Source: Roseobacter ponti
GTDB lineage: Bacteria > Pseudomonadota > Alphaproteobacteria > Rhodobacterales > Rhodobacteraceae
Length of the DNA stretch: 64,000 nt
Reading direction: 5' to 3'
Assembly (NCBI RefSeq): GCF_012932215.1
Contig: NZ_CP048788.1
Span: 2,046,001-2,110,000 of the forward strand
Notes under the pieces: model-generated
Seen by the model: the letters and a program-made list of their open reading frames with translations, nothing else
What the model was told of the DNA's origin: nothing
Database searches by the model: none
Shown here: piece by piece, positions 1 through 8,430 of the stretch
Position numbering within the stretch: the stretch's first letter is position 1
Layout: every line of letters begins with the position of its first letter
Translations under genes and position numbers: made by a program

Positions 1-284
1 TGGAAGTGAATGTCCGCGACGATCGGGACTGACACTTCGGGCACGATTTCACGCAAGGCTTTTGATGAGGCCTCATCCGGGACCGATACCCGAACGATAT
101 CAGCGCCGGCATCGGTGGCGGCCTGAATCTGTGCGATGGTCGCTTTAACGTCCGTGGTCAGTGTGTTCGTCATGGTCTGCACCGTGATCGCAGCATCACC
201 GCCAACAGGAACACTACCAACCATGATCTGACGCGATTTGCGCCGGTAGATATTGCGCCATGGACGGACGTGATTGAGCGACAT
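1..284 (-). CDS. ispG: 4-hydroxy-3-methylbut-2-enyl diphosphate synthase, N-terminal part (window edge)
   Basis: The reverse strand reads [20 protein letters not shown] and continues through a conserved VQTMTNT stretch and a [11 protein letters not shown] stretch, then a VPIVADIHF motif at the window end. These are signatures of the N-terminal TIM barrel of IspG (GcpE), which reductively converts methylerythritol cyclodiphosphate to HMBPP in the non-mevalonate isoprenoid pathway using a [4Fe-4S] cluster. Only about 94 codons are present, and the cluster-binding C-terminal part lies outside the window. The start at 284 follows the RodZ-like gene by about 90 bases on the same strand, an arrangement common in alphaproteobacteria. 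Confidence 0.95.
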   Translation of the reverse strand, partial: MSLNHVRPWRNIYRRKSRQIMVGSVPVGGDAAITVQTMTNTLTTDVKATIAQIQAATDAGADIVRVSVPDEASSKALREIVPEVSVPIVADIHF

Positions 285-371
285 CTGACGCACCTCGGAA
301 CATTTCATCTGTCACGCAAAATAGACAGTCGCGCAGAAGGCCGCAATGGCCCCTGGCCGTTTCCTATCAGT

Positions 372-1622
372 TTATTGGTTTTCGGAAGCGACAGATGTCT
401 GCAGTTCTACGACAGTTGTCGCAAGTGCTTCGTCAGATGTAAGATCTGCGATGCTGTAGGACGATTTGAGCGATTCCACGTCAAGCGCAAGGTTGGAGGT
501 GATCACGCCGGTCTGCCCGACGGGGCCGTAATATTCACCGCTGAGCGCAAAATAGATCGCACCGCTCTCGCCGGTGCGCAGGGTCGGAGGCTCTTCTCCG
601 ACGGGCGCGTCCCAGGTGTCACCCGGTTCCATGATTGTCTCGAAGATGACAGTGCCGTCGGCCGCGCGCACGCGCACCCATGAGGGCCGCACTGCAACCA
701 TGCGCAGAGCCGGTCCCGGCTCTTCGGAAACTTTCGGAACCGGCAACTCTGACGGAGTTGCTTCGGGAAATGCCGCGATGCTTGATGCAATGGCCTCGTC
801 AAAGGAGCTGTAGGCACGTGCAGCAGCGGGGGGCGGGTTTTCGGGTGGCGTGAAATTACCGATGGTTCGCGGGTCGATGGTGGAGATCGGAGCATCGCGT
901 GCTACCAGAACCGGCACATCCAGCGCCTGGGGCCGGTACAGACGCTCAAGTGCTGCGGCGGTATCTGTGCTGCCCGGCAGATCTCCGGAAAACGTCGTCT
1001 CAGGCGCGCCGGACAGTATGCCGTCGAGCGGGTCGAGATCCGAGAGCACGACGGGTGTCTGATCGACAGGTGCGACCTGAACCTTCTGCACTTCCTGAAG
1101 CACGGTCCAGCCGCCGTAGCCAATGCCGGAAATCAGTGCCAGCAGAACAACCACAGAACCCACGGCTCCGGGTTCAATGCGTGACCAGATGCTGTCGCCT
1201 GTCGGCACAAAGGGCGTTCCGGGCCGGCTGAACATATCGGCCTCACGCGCGGCACGCGATGGTGTTGATTTGCCGGTCTTGCGCACAACGGAGGCCTCAG
1301 CAGACATCCCGTGCGCGACGGAGAAGCCGCTCTCCTCACAAAAGGTATCAAAGGCCTGATCGGGGTTCATGCCCAGATACCGCGCATATGACCGCACGTA
1401 GCCGGCAATAAAGCCGGGCGTGTCAAAAGCATCGGGGTCACAGTTTTCGATGGCGGCGATATAAGAGGCTTTGATGCGCAGTTCACGCTGCACATCGAGC
1501 AGGGATTTGCCCATGGTGGCGCGTTCGCCGCGCATGACATCACCCAGACGCAATTCAAAATCATCGAACGCTTTACGTTCGACTTTTTCTTCCACACTCT
1601 TTGAGTGCTTGCGCCCGATCAT
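372..1622 (-). CDS. RodZ-like helix-turn-helix protein with membrane segment and C-terminal DUF4115 domain
   Basis: The 416-residue protein has an N-terminal cytoplasmic HTH domain (about residues 25-95, with SLLDVQRELRIKASYIAAIE and the YVRSYARYLGMNPD stretch). A basic, low-complexity linker follows, then one transmembrane helix (about 169-190, VGSVVVLLALISGIGYGGW). The C-terminal domain at about 305-385 (PSWVRVRAADGTVIFE) is typical of the RodZ/YfgA DUF4115 fold. RodZ links MreB to the elongation machinery in rod-shaped cells, so a cell-shape role is inferred from family and architecture. It lies just upstream of ispG on the same strand, a frequent alphaproteobacterial pairing. Confidence 0.85.
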   Translation of the reverse strand: MIGRKHSKSVEEKVERKAFDDFELRLGDVMRGERATMGKSLLDVQRELRIKASYIAAIENCDPDAFDTPGFIAGYVRSYARYLGMNPDQAFDTFCEESGFSVAHGMSAEASVVRKTGKSTPSRAAREADMFSRPGTPFVPTGDSIWSRIEPGAVGSVVVLLALISGIGYGGWTVLQEVQKVQVAPVDQTPVVLSDLDPLDGILSGAPETTFSGDLPGSTDTAAALERLYRPQALDVPVLVARDAPISTIDPRTIGNFTPPENPPPAAARAYSSFDEAIASSIAAFPEATPSELPVPKVSEEPGPALRMVAVRPSWVRVRAADGTVIFETIMEPGDTWDAPVGEEPPTLRTGESGAIYFALSGEYYGPVGQTGVITSNLALDVESLKSSYSIADLTSDEALATTVVELQTSVASENQ

Positions 1623-1753
1623 ATGTCTGCCCTGTCTTCCCCGTGTCTGCCTGACCGCCCTGAGTCGGATTGAAATCGTCCCAACGATTCGTATCCGGCT
1701 TCTTGTTTAAGTCAGGTTAACACAAGACAATTCCAATTACATCAGGGCCTTGC

Positions 1754-2977
1754 TTAGCCTGCCTGTTCGGCACGATTTAGCGCACAATGTGACCAAAGTC
1801 CGTCCATTGCCCGCACCAGAGCATCCATTTCTCCGGGTCCGTGTACCGGAGAGGGCGTAAAACGCAAGCGCTCAGTGCCGCGTGGCACCGTCGGGAAGTT
1901 AATCGGCTGCACGTAAATGCCATGATCATCAAGCAGCATGTCGCTGAGCAGCTTGGTATGCACCGGATTACCCACCATCACGGGCACGATATGGCTCCCG
2001 TTATCGATAATCGGCAGGCCAAGGCTCTTTAGACGCAACTTCAGGATGCGGGCCTGGGTCTGGTGCGCCTCGCGCAACTCCGGCGAGCGCTTCAGAAAGG
2101 CGACAGAAGCCGCAGCACCGGCCGCAACAGCGGGCGGCAGTGACGTAGTGAAGATGAAGCCCGGCGCATAAGACCTTATGGCGTCACACATTTTCGCCGA
2201 CGCGGCGATATATCCGCCCATGACACCATAGGCTTTGGCGAGTGTGCCGTTAATGATATCGAGCCGATGCATCAGACGGTCGCGCTCGGCCACACCGGCG
2301 CCGCGCGGGCCGTACATCCCGACCGCATGCACCTCATCAATATAGGTCAGCGCGCCGAACTCGTCCGCGAGATCACAGAGCGCCTCAATCGGCCCGAAAT
2401 CACCGTCCATAGAGTAGATCGATTCGAAGGCAATCAGCTTCGGTGCGGCAGGATCATCAGCCTCCAGCAGTTCACGCAGATGGGCCACATCGTTGTGCCG
2501 GAAGATGCGCTTTGCGCCACCGTTTCGCCGCACTCCTTCGATCATTGATGCATGATTAAGCGCATCGGAATAAATAATCAGGCCCGGAAATAATTTGGGC
2601 AGCGTCGAGAGCGTTGCGTCATTGGCGATATAGGCTGAGGTAAAAAGGAGCGACGCTTCTTTGCCGTGCAGATCGGCCAGTTCAGCCTCCAGACGCTTAT
2701 GATACACTGTGGTGCCGGAGATATTACGGGTGCCACCCGAGCCTGCGCCGGTGGCCTCAAGCGCTTCATGCATGGCTTCAAGCACGACAGGGTGCTGGCC
2801 CATGCCCAGATAGTCATTGCCACACCAGACGGTAATGTTCTGCCTGCTGCCATCGGGTCGGGTGCGGACAGCATGCGGGAACTGCCCGTTACTGCGTTCA
2901 ATATCGATAAAGGTCCGGTACCGGCCCTCATCATGCAGACGCGCAATCGCCTGATCCAACTGATCGTTATAATCCAC
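1754..2977 (-). CDS. hemA: 5-aminolevulinate synthase
   Basis: This PLP enzyme condenses glycine and succinyl-CoA to 5-aminolevulinate, the first step of heme and bacteriochlorophyll synthesis by the C4 route. The sequence shows [39 protein letters not shown], the [13 protein letters not shown] stretch and the PLP lysine in [11 protein letters not shown]. The GTG at 2977 is chosen as start: AAGGAG lies 9 bases upstream, and the protein then begins [11 protein letters not shown] and is 407 residues, the usual length for this family. An ATG at 3028 would add 17 unsupported residues. An FNR-type palindrome lies about 110 bases upstream, consistent with oxygen control as known for Rhodobacter hemA. 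Confidence 0.95.
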   Translation of the reverse strand: MDYNDQLDQAIARLHDEGRYRTFIDIERSNGQFPHAVRTRPDGSRQNITVWCGNDYLGMGQHPVVLEAMHEALEATGAGSGGTRNISGTTVYHKRLEAELADLHGKEASLLFTSAYIANDATLSTLPKLFPGLIIYSDALNHASMIEGVRRNGGAKRIFRHNDVAHLRELLEADDPAAPKLIAFESIYSMDGDFGPIEALCDLADEFGALTYIDEVHAVGMYGPRGAGVAERDRLMHRLDIINGTLAKAYGVMGGYIAASAKMCDAIRSYAPGFIFTTSLPPAVAAGAAASVAFLKRSPELREAHQTQARILKLRLKSLGLPIIDNGSHIVPVMVGNPVHTKLLSDMLLDDHGIYVQPINFPTVPRGTERLRFTPSPVHGPGEMDALVRAMDGLWSHCALNRAEQAG

Positions 2978-3085
2978 CCGGGCAGTCTCCTTGATCCTGT
3001 GCGCAGCTTTCGCACCGGCCGTTAGCATTTAGTTACAGGTCAGAACGCTGTTGATCAACATCTCTAGACGGCGCAGCTTGTCGCA

Positions 3086-3105
3086 GCTTTGATTGAGATC
3101 AAAGC
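3086..3105. promoter_or_regulatory. FNR/FnrL-type box in the hemA upstream region
   Basis: GCTTTGATTGAGATCAAAGC is a perfect 20-bp palindrome containing TTGAT-N4-ATCAA, an exact match to the FNR consensus. It lies 109 bases upstream of the hemA GTG (minus strand) and 82 bases upstream of the peptidase ATG (plus strand). Control of hemA by FnrL is established in Rhodobacter sphaeroides. Its position here and an action on hemA are inferred, and it could also influence the divergent peptidase gene. Confidence 0.85.
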
Positions 3106-3187
3106 CCACGGCCCGACCGGGCCCCTCACTGGACACCCGTTGCCACGCTGATACGGTGCGAAAACCGCCATTAAAAGGATTTTTCCC

Positions 3188-4561
3188 ATGTCTTCGGATG
3201 CTGTTCTGTCCCGTATCGATGCCGACCTTCCGCAGGCCCTTGAGCGGCTCAAAGCGCTGCTGCGCATCCCGTCCATCTCGACCGATCCGGCCTATAAGGC
3301 GGATTGCGACGCTGCTGCTGACTGGCTTGTCCGGGATCTGCAAAGCATGGGGATTGAAGCCGTAAAGCGCCCGACGCCCGGGCATCCGATGGTTGTGGCC
3401 CATGTGGACGGGCCAGGTCCGCACCTGCTGTTTTACGGTCATTACGACGTTCAACCTGTTGATCCGATTGAACTCTGGCACAACGACCCTTTCGATCCGC
3501 AGATCGAAGATACACCCAAAGGCCGGGTGATCCGTGGCCGCGGAACGGCAGATGACAAGGGCCAGCTGATGACTTTCGTCGAAGCCTGTCGAGCCTGGAT
3601 TGCGGTTCACGGCAGCCTGCCCTGCAAAATGACGTTCTTTTTCGAGGGCGAAGAAGAAAGCGGCTCGCCCTCTCTGGTTCCGTTCATGAAAGAGAACGCA
3701 GAAGAGCTGCGGGCCGACCTGGCGCTGATCTGTGACACAGGCCTCTTTGAATCCCGGGTGCCTGGCATTGAGGTGATGCTGCGCGGCATGCTGCAGGAAG
3801 AGATCACCATCACAGGCCCGGACATCGATCTGCACTCAGGGCTGTTCGGCGGCGCCGCGATCAACCCGATCCGGGTGCTGAGCCGCTGTATTGCCGCGCT
3901 GCATGACGACACAGGCCGTATCACCATCCCCGGATTTTACGACGGTGTGCCCGAACTCAGCGACGAGGTGCGTGCACAGTGGCAGGCGCTTGACTTTGAT
4001 CATGCGGCGTTTCTGGGAGATGTCGGGCTGTCGCATCCTGCCGGCGAACAGGACCGCACTCCGCTGGAGATGCTCTGGGCCCGCCCGACCTGCGAAGTGA
4101 ACGGCATCACCGGCGGCTATACCGGCGAAGGGTTCAAGACGGTCCTGCCGTCCAGAGCATCGTGCAAAATCAGCTTCCGGCTTGTCGGCACGCAGGATCC
4201 GCTGGCAATCCGACAAAACCTGATTGCGATGATCGAGGGCATGCTGCCCCCGGACTGCAGCGTCAGCTTTGTCAATCATGGTGCGAGCCCCGCGTTTCAG
4301 ATCAGGCAAACCGACGCCCGGTTCGATACCGCCCTTGCCGCTCTGACCGAGGAATGGGGCGTTCCTGCCGCCTATACCGGCAGCGGCGGTTCCATCCCGA
4401 TCGCAGGTTACTTTCAGGACCTGCTGGACACACCGCCGATGCTTATCGGTTTCGGCAAAGACGATGACGGGCTGCATTCACCGAACGAAAAATATGACGT
4501 CGAAAGCTTTCACAAGGGTATGCGCAGCTGGGCACGCATCCTTGCTGCCTTCACCTCATGA
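3188..4561 (+). CDS. M20 family metallopeptidase (dipeptidase-like)
   Basis: The protein has 457 residues and the M20/ArgE-DapE-ACY1 layout. The first metal ligand is in LLFYGHYDVQPVD, the bridging aspartate in GRGTADDKGQ, the general base in FFEGEEESGSPS, a further ligand in ALICDTG, and the last histidine in DDGLHSPNE near the C terminus. The closest recognisable group is the CNDP/carnosinase-like dipeptidases, which cleave small peptides in the cytoplasm using two zinc ions. The dimerisation insert is seen around residues 195-330. AAAAGGA precedes the ATG. The stop overlaps the next gene by 4 bases (ATGA), so the two are probably cotranscribed and translationally coupled. The exact substrate is unknown. 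Confidence 0.9.
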   Translation: MSSDAVLSRIDADLPQALERLKALLRIPSISTDPAYKADCDAAADWLVRDLQSMGIEAVKRPTPGHPMVVAHVDGPGPHLLFYGHYDVQPVDPIELWHNDPFDPQIEDTPKGRVIRGRGTADDKGQLMTFVEACRAWIAVHGSLPCKMTFFFEGEEESGSPSLVPFMKENAEELRADLALICDTGLFESRVPGIEVMLRGMLQEEITITGPDIDLHSGLFGGAAINPIRVLSRCIAALHDDTGRITIPGFYDGVPELSDEVRAQWQALDFDHAAFLGDVGLSHPAGEQDRTPLEMLWARPTCEVNGITGGYTGEGFKTVLPSRASCKISFRLVGTQDPLAIRQNLIAMIEGMLPPDCSVSFVNHGASPAFQIRQTDARFDTALAALTEEWGVPAAYTGSGGSIPIAGYFQDLLDTPPMLIGFGKDDDGLHSPNEKYDVESFHKGMRSWARILAAFTS

Positions 4562-5442
4562 CCGGGCATATCAAAGGATTTGAGACCCGCAGCATCCTGT
4601 GCGGCCAGACTGAAATCTGCGTCGCTACGGGCGGCAGGACCGGGCCCCCTGTCCTTCTGTTGCACGGCTTTCCTCAGACCCATGCGATGTGGCATCAGGT
4701 GGCGCCCGCGCTGGCTGCGGATTATAAGGTGGTCGCGCCTGATCTGCGCGGGTATGGCGCCAGCGGCAAGCCGGGCGGAACAGAGCCTTACAGCTTTCGG
4801 CACATGGCGGCGGATCAGGTTGCTCTGATGGACGCCCTGGGGCACGGGCAGTTTCACGTCGTCGGACATGACCGTGGCGGGCGGGTAGCGCACCGGCTGG
4901 CGCTTGATGCACCTGAGCGGGTCGCGAGCCTGACGGTGATGGATATCGTGCCCACGCACCTGCTACTTAATCAGCTGACGCGCGAAGTGGCTACAGCCTA
5001 TTATCACTGGTTTTTCCTGGCGCAGCCGGCACCTTTTCCCGAAACTCTCATCGGCCATGACCCGGATGCCTATTTCGAGAGCTGTCTTCTGGGCTGGGGT
5101 GCCGCACAGCTGAGTGATTTCAATCCGGGCGCGCTCGCCGCATACCGGCACGCCTGGCGCAACCCGGAAACCATCCGCAGCATGTGTGCTGACTACCGTG
5201 CTGCCCTGCAGGTGGATTTTGACCTCGATGCGGCCGATCTCGACCGGCGGGTCACCTGCCCTTCCCTTGTGCTCTTCGGGGCGCAGGGCGCGATGGCGCA
5301 GGCTTATGATGTGGCGGCAACCTGGGCAGACCGGCTGTCGGATTTGAGCGCGCAACCGGTTCCGGGCGGACACTTTTTCATCGATCAGAACCCCGCAGAA
5401 ACCCTCGCAGCACTCAGACCTTTTCTCTCACGCGTCGGTTGA
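4558..5442 (+). CDS. alpha/beta hydrolase of the fluoroacetate dehalogenase type
   Basis: The 294-residue alpha/beta-hydrolase fold shows LLLHGFPQTHAMW (oxyanion loop), APDLRGYGASGKP, and the nucleophile elbow VGHDRGGRVAHR with Asp105 as nucleophile in place of Ser, followed by Arg106 and Arg109. The halide-site pair His150-Trp151 is in YYHWFFLAQPAP, and the catalytic His in PGGHFFIDQNP. This set matches haloacetate/fluoroacetate dehalogenases (D-R-x-x-R and H-W). The tyrosine expected after strand 6 is Phe here (SLVLFGAQG), so true fluoroacetate activity is uncertain. It overlaps the M20 peptidase by 4 bases. Alternatives are an epoxide hydrolase or another haloalkane-type hydrolase. Confidence 0.8.
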   Translation: MTGHIKGFETRSILCGQTEICVATGGRTGPPVLLLHGFPQTHAMWHQVAPALAADYKVVAPDLRGYGASGKPGGTEPYSFRHMAADQVALMDALGHGQFHVVGHDRGGRVAHRLALDAPERVASLTVMDIVPTHLLLNQLTREVATAYYHWFFLAQPAPFPETLIGHDPDAYFESCLLGWGAAQLSDFNPGALAAYRHAWRNPETIRSMCADYRAALQVDFDLDAADLDRRVTCPSLVLFGAQGAMAQAYDVAATWADRLSDLSAQPVPGGHFFIDQNPAETLAALRPFLSRVG

Positions 5443-5528
5443 ATCGCCCGGACACGGTACGAAATGCGGGCAGAACGGGCCTGAAATGTGATATTTCCCC
5501 TGTTACACAACAAAAGGAACAGGGACAG

Positions 5529-5813
5529 ATGTTTGCACGTATAACACATTACAAGATGAAACCGGGGTCCGTGGACGTGGCGAAATCCATGCTGGATCAG
5601 ATGAAGCCAAAGATCATGGCGCTGCCCGGAATGGTCCGTTTTATCAATACAATGAACGAGGATGGCAGCGGCTGCGTAATTTCTCTGGTGGACAGCCGCG
5701 AGACCTCGGAGGGCAATGCCGACAAGGTCGCGGCACTGTGGTCCGCATTTACAGAGCACCTTGAGGCGGCGCCCGAAGCGCACGGTTTTGACGTGATCGC
5801 TGACTGGTCCTGA
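5529..5813 (+). CDS. small antibiotic-biosynthesis-monooxygenase-like (ABM/dimeric alpha-beta barrel) protein
   Basis: The 94-residue protein starts MFARITHYKMKPG and contains MKPKIMALPGMVRFINTMNEDGSGCVISLVDS. This is the beta-alpha-beta pattern of small ferredoxin-like dimeric barrels annotated as ABM or stress-responsive A/B barrel proteins. The ATG at 5529 is chosen because AAAAGGAACAGGGACAG lies directly upstream. A longer frame starting at 5439 would overlap the hydrolase stop and has no homology-like sequence in its first 30 residues. No enzyme activity can be assigned. It is probably the last gene of the peptidase/hydrolase run, since a strong terminator follows. Confidence 0.75.
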   Translation: MFARITHYKMKPGSVDVAKSMLDQMKPKIMALPGMVRFINTMNEDGSGCVISLVDSRETSEGNADKVAALWSAFTEHLEAAPEAHGFDVIADWS

Positions 5814-5833
5814 CCTGGTTCCCAAACCGGAAA

Positions 5834-5867
5834 CAAAAAAGGCCTCCGCTTGCGCGAGGCCTTTTTA
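5834..5867. terminator. bidirectional rho-independent terminator
   Basis: The stem is GGCCTC (5841-5846) with GAGGCC (5856-5861), with an A-run on the left and TTTTT on the right. It can end transcription of the plus-strand ABM-like gene and of the minus-strand tRNA-Asp. Confidence 0.85.
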
Positions 5868-5875
5868 AGCAGCGG

Positions 5876-5952
5876 TGGCGCGGTTGACGGGGCTCGAACC
5901 CGCGACCCCCGGCGTGACAGGCCGGTACTCTAACCAACTGAGCTACAACCGC
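5876..5952 (-). tRNA. tRNA-Asp (GTC)
   Basis: On the minus strand the acceptor arm GCGGTTG pairs with CAACCGC. The anticodon stem CCGGC/GCCGG encloses the loop CTGTCAC (anticodon GTC), the T arm contains GGTTCGAGCCC, and the 3' CCA is genomically encoded. The D arm is AGCTCAGTTGGTTAGAGT. It is 77 nt including CCA. Confidence 0.97.
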
Positions 5953-6080
5953 CCACTGCAGCGCCACTCCCGCGGCGCGTCCCGTTCTACTATTGTGCAG
6001 TCTGCGGCGCGTCAAGCGGCCTTTGGTACAAAATCAGAAAATTCCCTGAAATCCTGCCGACGCGCGGATCCGGCCGGTCG

Positions 6081-7016
6081 TTATTCCGGCAGGGGAATGA
6101 ATTCCTGATCGTCGCCGGGCGGCAGCTGAAAGCGTCCATGGGCCCAGTCCCCCGCCCGCCACGCCTCTTTCGCAGCATCAATCCGGTCTTTTGAAGAGGC
6201 CACGAAATTCCACCAGATATGACGTGGCCCGTTCAGAGTAGCCCCACCCAGCAACATCAGCCGCGCCCCCTGATTGCCGGCGCGCAGAGAAATGCGGTCG
6301 CCTGGCCGGAACACCATCATCTGTCCGGCCTCAAAGGTGTCGCCCGAGACTGTGACCTGCCCGCCTGTCACATAGACACCCCGATCTTCGTGATTGTCAG
6401 GCAGCGGAATGGACACACCCGCTTCCAGTACGGCATCGGCATAGAACATCTCGGAAAAGGTCTTTACCGGCGCAGTTTCACCCCAGGCCGAACCGAGGAT
6501 CAGCCGGACTGTTTTGCCCTCCCCCTCCAGTTCCGGAAGATCATCCCTTCCCGCATGCTGGAAATCCGCCGGGTTATCTTCGGCCTCTTCCGGCAGGGCC
6601 ACCCAGGTCTGGATGCCAAAAAGATCATGCGGGCGTTTGCGGATCTCTCCGTCTGTGCGCTCCGAATGGGTGATGCCGTGGCCCGCGACCATCCAGTTCA
6701 CGGCACCGGGGTTGATCCACTGATCGGTGCCGAGACTGTCACGGTGGTGTATCCGGCCTTTGTAAAGATAGGTGACAGTGGCCAGACCGATGTGGGGATG
6801 CGGACGCACGTCGATGCCTTTGCCGGTGACGAATTCCGCGGGGCCCATCTGGTCGAAAAAGATGAAAGGGCCCACCATCTGGCGCTTGGGTGCGGGAAGC
6901 GCGCGGCGCACCTCAAAACCTCCCAGATCGCGCGCGCGCGGCACGATGACGGTTTCGATGGCGTCCACTGCATCACCGGTGGGACAGTCGGGATCAAGGG
7001 CGGGGTTCCAGCTCAC
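6081..7016 (-). CDS. pirin family protein
   Basis: The 311-residue bicupin shows the pirin signature: GPFIFFDQMGPAEF, RPHPHIGLATVTYL with the first metal histidines, then NWMVAGHGITHSER with the other His and Glu metal ligands. The C-terminal cupin is at about residues 180-290 (FYADAVLEAGVSIPLPDN). Bacterial pirins are Fe-dependent proteins; some have quercetinase activity and others act on partner enzymes such as pyruvate dehydrogenase. The specific role here is unknown. It is flanked by tRNA-Asp and a small-protein gene, with no clear operon partner. Confidence 0.93.
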   Translation of the reverse strand: MSWNPALDPDCPTGDAVDAIETVIVPRARDLGGFEVRRALPAPKRQMVGPFIFFDQMGPAEFVTGKGIDVRPHPHIGLATVTYLYKGRIHHRDSLGTDQWINPGAVNWMVAGHGITHSERTDGEIRKRPHDLFGIQTWVALPEEAEDNPADFQHAGRDDLPELEGEGKTVRLILGSAWGETAPVKTFSEMFYADAVLEAGVSIPLPDNHEDRGVYVTGGQVTVSGDTFEAGQMMVFRPGDRISLRAGNQGARLMLLGGATLNGPRHIWWNFVASSKDRIDAAKEAWRAGDWAHGRFQLPPGDDQEFIPLPE

Positions 7017-7085
7017 GGGCGGTTCTCCTGAATAACTTCAGGATTAAGATAACAGGATAAAGGTGTGCGGCAACACCGCAAAGCC

Positions 7086-7361
7086 TTACCGTTCGCGGAG
7101 CATCTGTGCGCTGATGTCGGATAGCGCGTCGTCAGCGCGGCGGCGCGCGGCCATGTCGAGGCGCGCGGCCATCAGGATGATTTCGGAGACCTCTTCGGCA
7201 TTCTGCGCCACGGCCATCTCATAGGCTGCATACTCCAGAAAGTGCGAGGCAATCAGCATCGCGAGCGGCGCCCGTTCAGACCCGGGCAGCCGATTGAGTG
7301 CCCTGAGTGATGCCTGAAGGTCAATTATACTGTTGTCACACTTCGCCTCTGGTTGTGCCAT
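7086..7361 (-). CDS. small helical protein, tandem paralog A
   Basis: The protein has 91 residues when started at MAQPEAKCDN. The core, about residues 15-70, reads LRALNRLPGSERAPLAMLIA and continues through FLEYAAYEMAVAQ. It is predicted to be all-helical and has no signal peptide. I do not recognise a named family. The same pattern recurs in the next gene upstream (7620-7901): ungapped by eye, 22 of 56 positions are identical. The start is not certain, because the nearest purine-rich stretch (GGAG) is about 16 bases upstream of the ATG and an in-frame ATG at 7433 exists. Confidence 0.6.
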   Translation of the reverse strand: MAQPEAKCDNSIIDLQASLRALNRLPGSERAPLAMLIASHFLEYAAYEMAVAQNAEEVSEIILMAARLDMAARRRADDALSDISAQMLRER

Positions 7362-7619
7362 ATTGTGCCTGTCTCTGCTCCGGATCTGCCTCGCTGCAGA
7401 TATCTGCGGCCATCTGATCGCCTGTTCGCACATTTCACTGCGCGCGAACGGCGGCCGTTTTGCGCCGGTACCGGTTGAGAATTCCGGGTCTGAACCGTCA
7501 GCGCGGCATGCTCCGCGTCAGGCAGACGGTTACCTACTTTAAGGCGCCTGTCAACCCTGAGGAGAGTGATGCTCCGGTTCATACAACAATAGGGGTATCC
7601 GGGCGACAGGTCCCCGGGT

Positions 7620-7901
7620 TCAGCAGCCCCCCTGCCGGACGCCTGTCCGGCGGTTCAAAGGATCATATTGCTGCAACGCTGCCGCCAGATTGATCAGCTC
7701 TCCTGTCTCGCGACTTTTAAGCCTCTCGGCGAGTTCAAACGCTCCGTACTCAATCAGAGCCGCCGCAATCCGGATGGCCGCGGCGCCTCGCTCTGCGGAT
7801 GGCAGTCTGTCAAGATCGTGCATGAGCGCGCTCAGCGTTTTGTCTTCGCTGCTGACCCTGGCCTCCGGCGCGCGTGCGCCCGTCCGATTTCCGCGCATCA
7901 T
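7620..7901 (-). CDS. small helical protein, tandem paralog B
   Basis: The protein has 93 residues when started at MMRGNRTGARAPE. The start at 7901 is preceded by AGAGGAAAGG at 7-base spacing. The core LMHDLDRLPSAERGAAAIRI followed by ALIEYGAFELAERL matches the downstream gene at 7086-7361. The N terminus is basic (RGNRTGARAPEAR). No family is recognised. The two genes point the same way with about 260 bases between them and lie between tRNA-Asp and tRNA-Val. They look like an old tandem duplication whose function is unknown. Confidence 0.6.
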   Translation of the reverse strand: MMRGNRTGARAPEARVSSEDKTLSALMHDLDRLPSAERGAAAIRIAAALIEYGAFELAERLKSRETGELINLAAALQQYDPLNRRTGVRQGGC

Positions 7902-8151
7902 TGCGGTACCTTTCCTCTGATCAAAGTCACTGACCGGGCTGACCGTGACACAGCAGCACCTGACTGAAAAGACGCAAACCCCTGCAGGAATGGTTTCTGC
8001 AAATTTCCGCGAATGCACGCTTCCTGTATGTCTTTCAGTCAGGGGAAGACTGGTACTAACCTTTGTCAAACCCACGCGATCCGAAAGTGCACAGGGACGC
8101 GCTTAACCCGCCAGCTGTCTCCTATGTGCCTGATAGATCATGCAGATTTCA

Positions 8152-8227
<76 letters not shown>

Positions 8228-8430
8228 GATAAAATGCGGTTTAGACAATGTGCGCGCAGGGTTCAAGCCCCTGTTGCATACCGGATTGATTATCCCACAG
8301 ACCGCAGGTCAGGACCTGCTTTGCGTGCAGGGCTGTGTTGCGGGACTGCCGACCGGTCCGGGGGTTTCCCGGCGCATACAACGGTGATCCGCGCCGCGAA
8401 ACTTAGTAACCTGCGCCGGCTGACACAACC

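Noticed and set aside
1-284. ispG as a truncated pseudogene
   Set aside because: The end is simply the window boundary. The visible part is intact and begins at a proper start.
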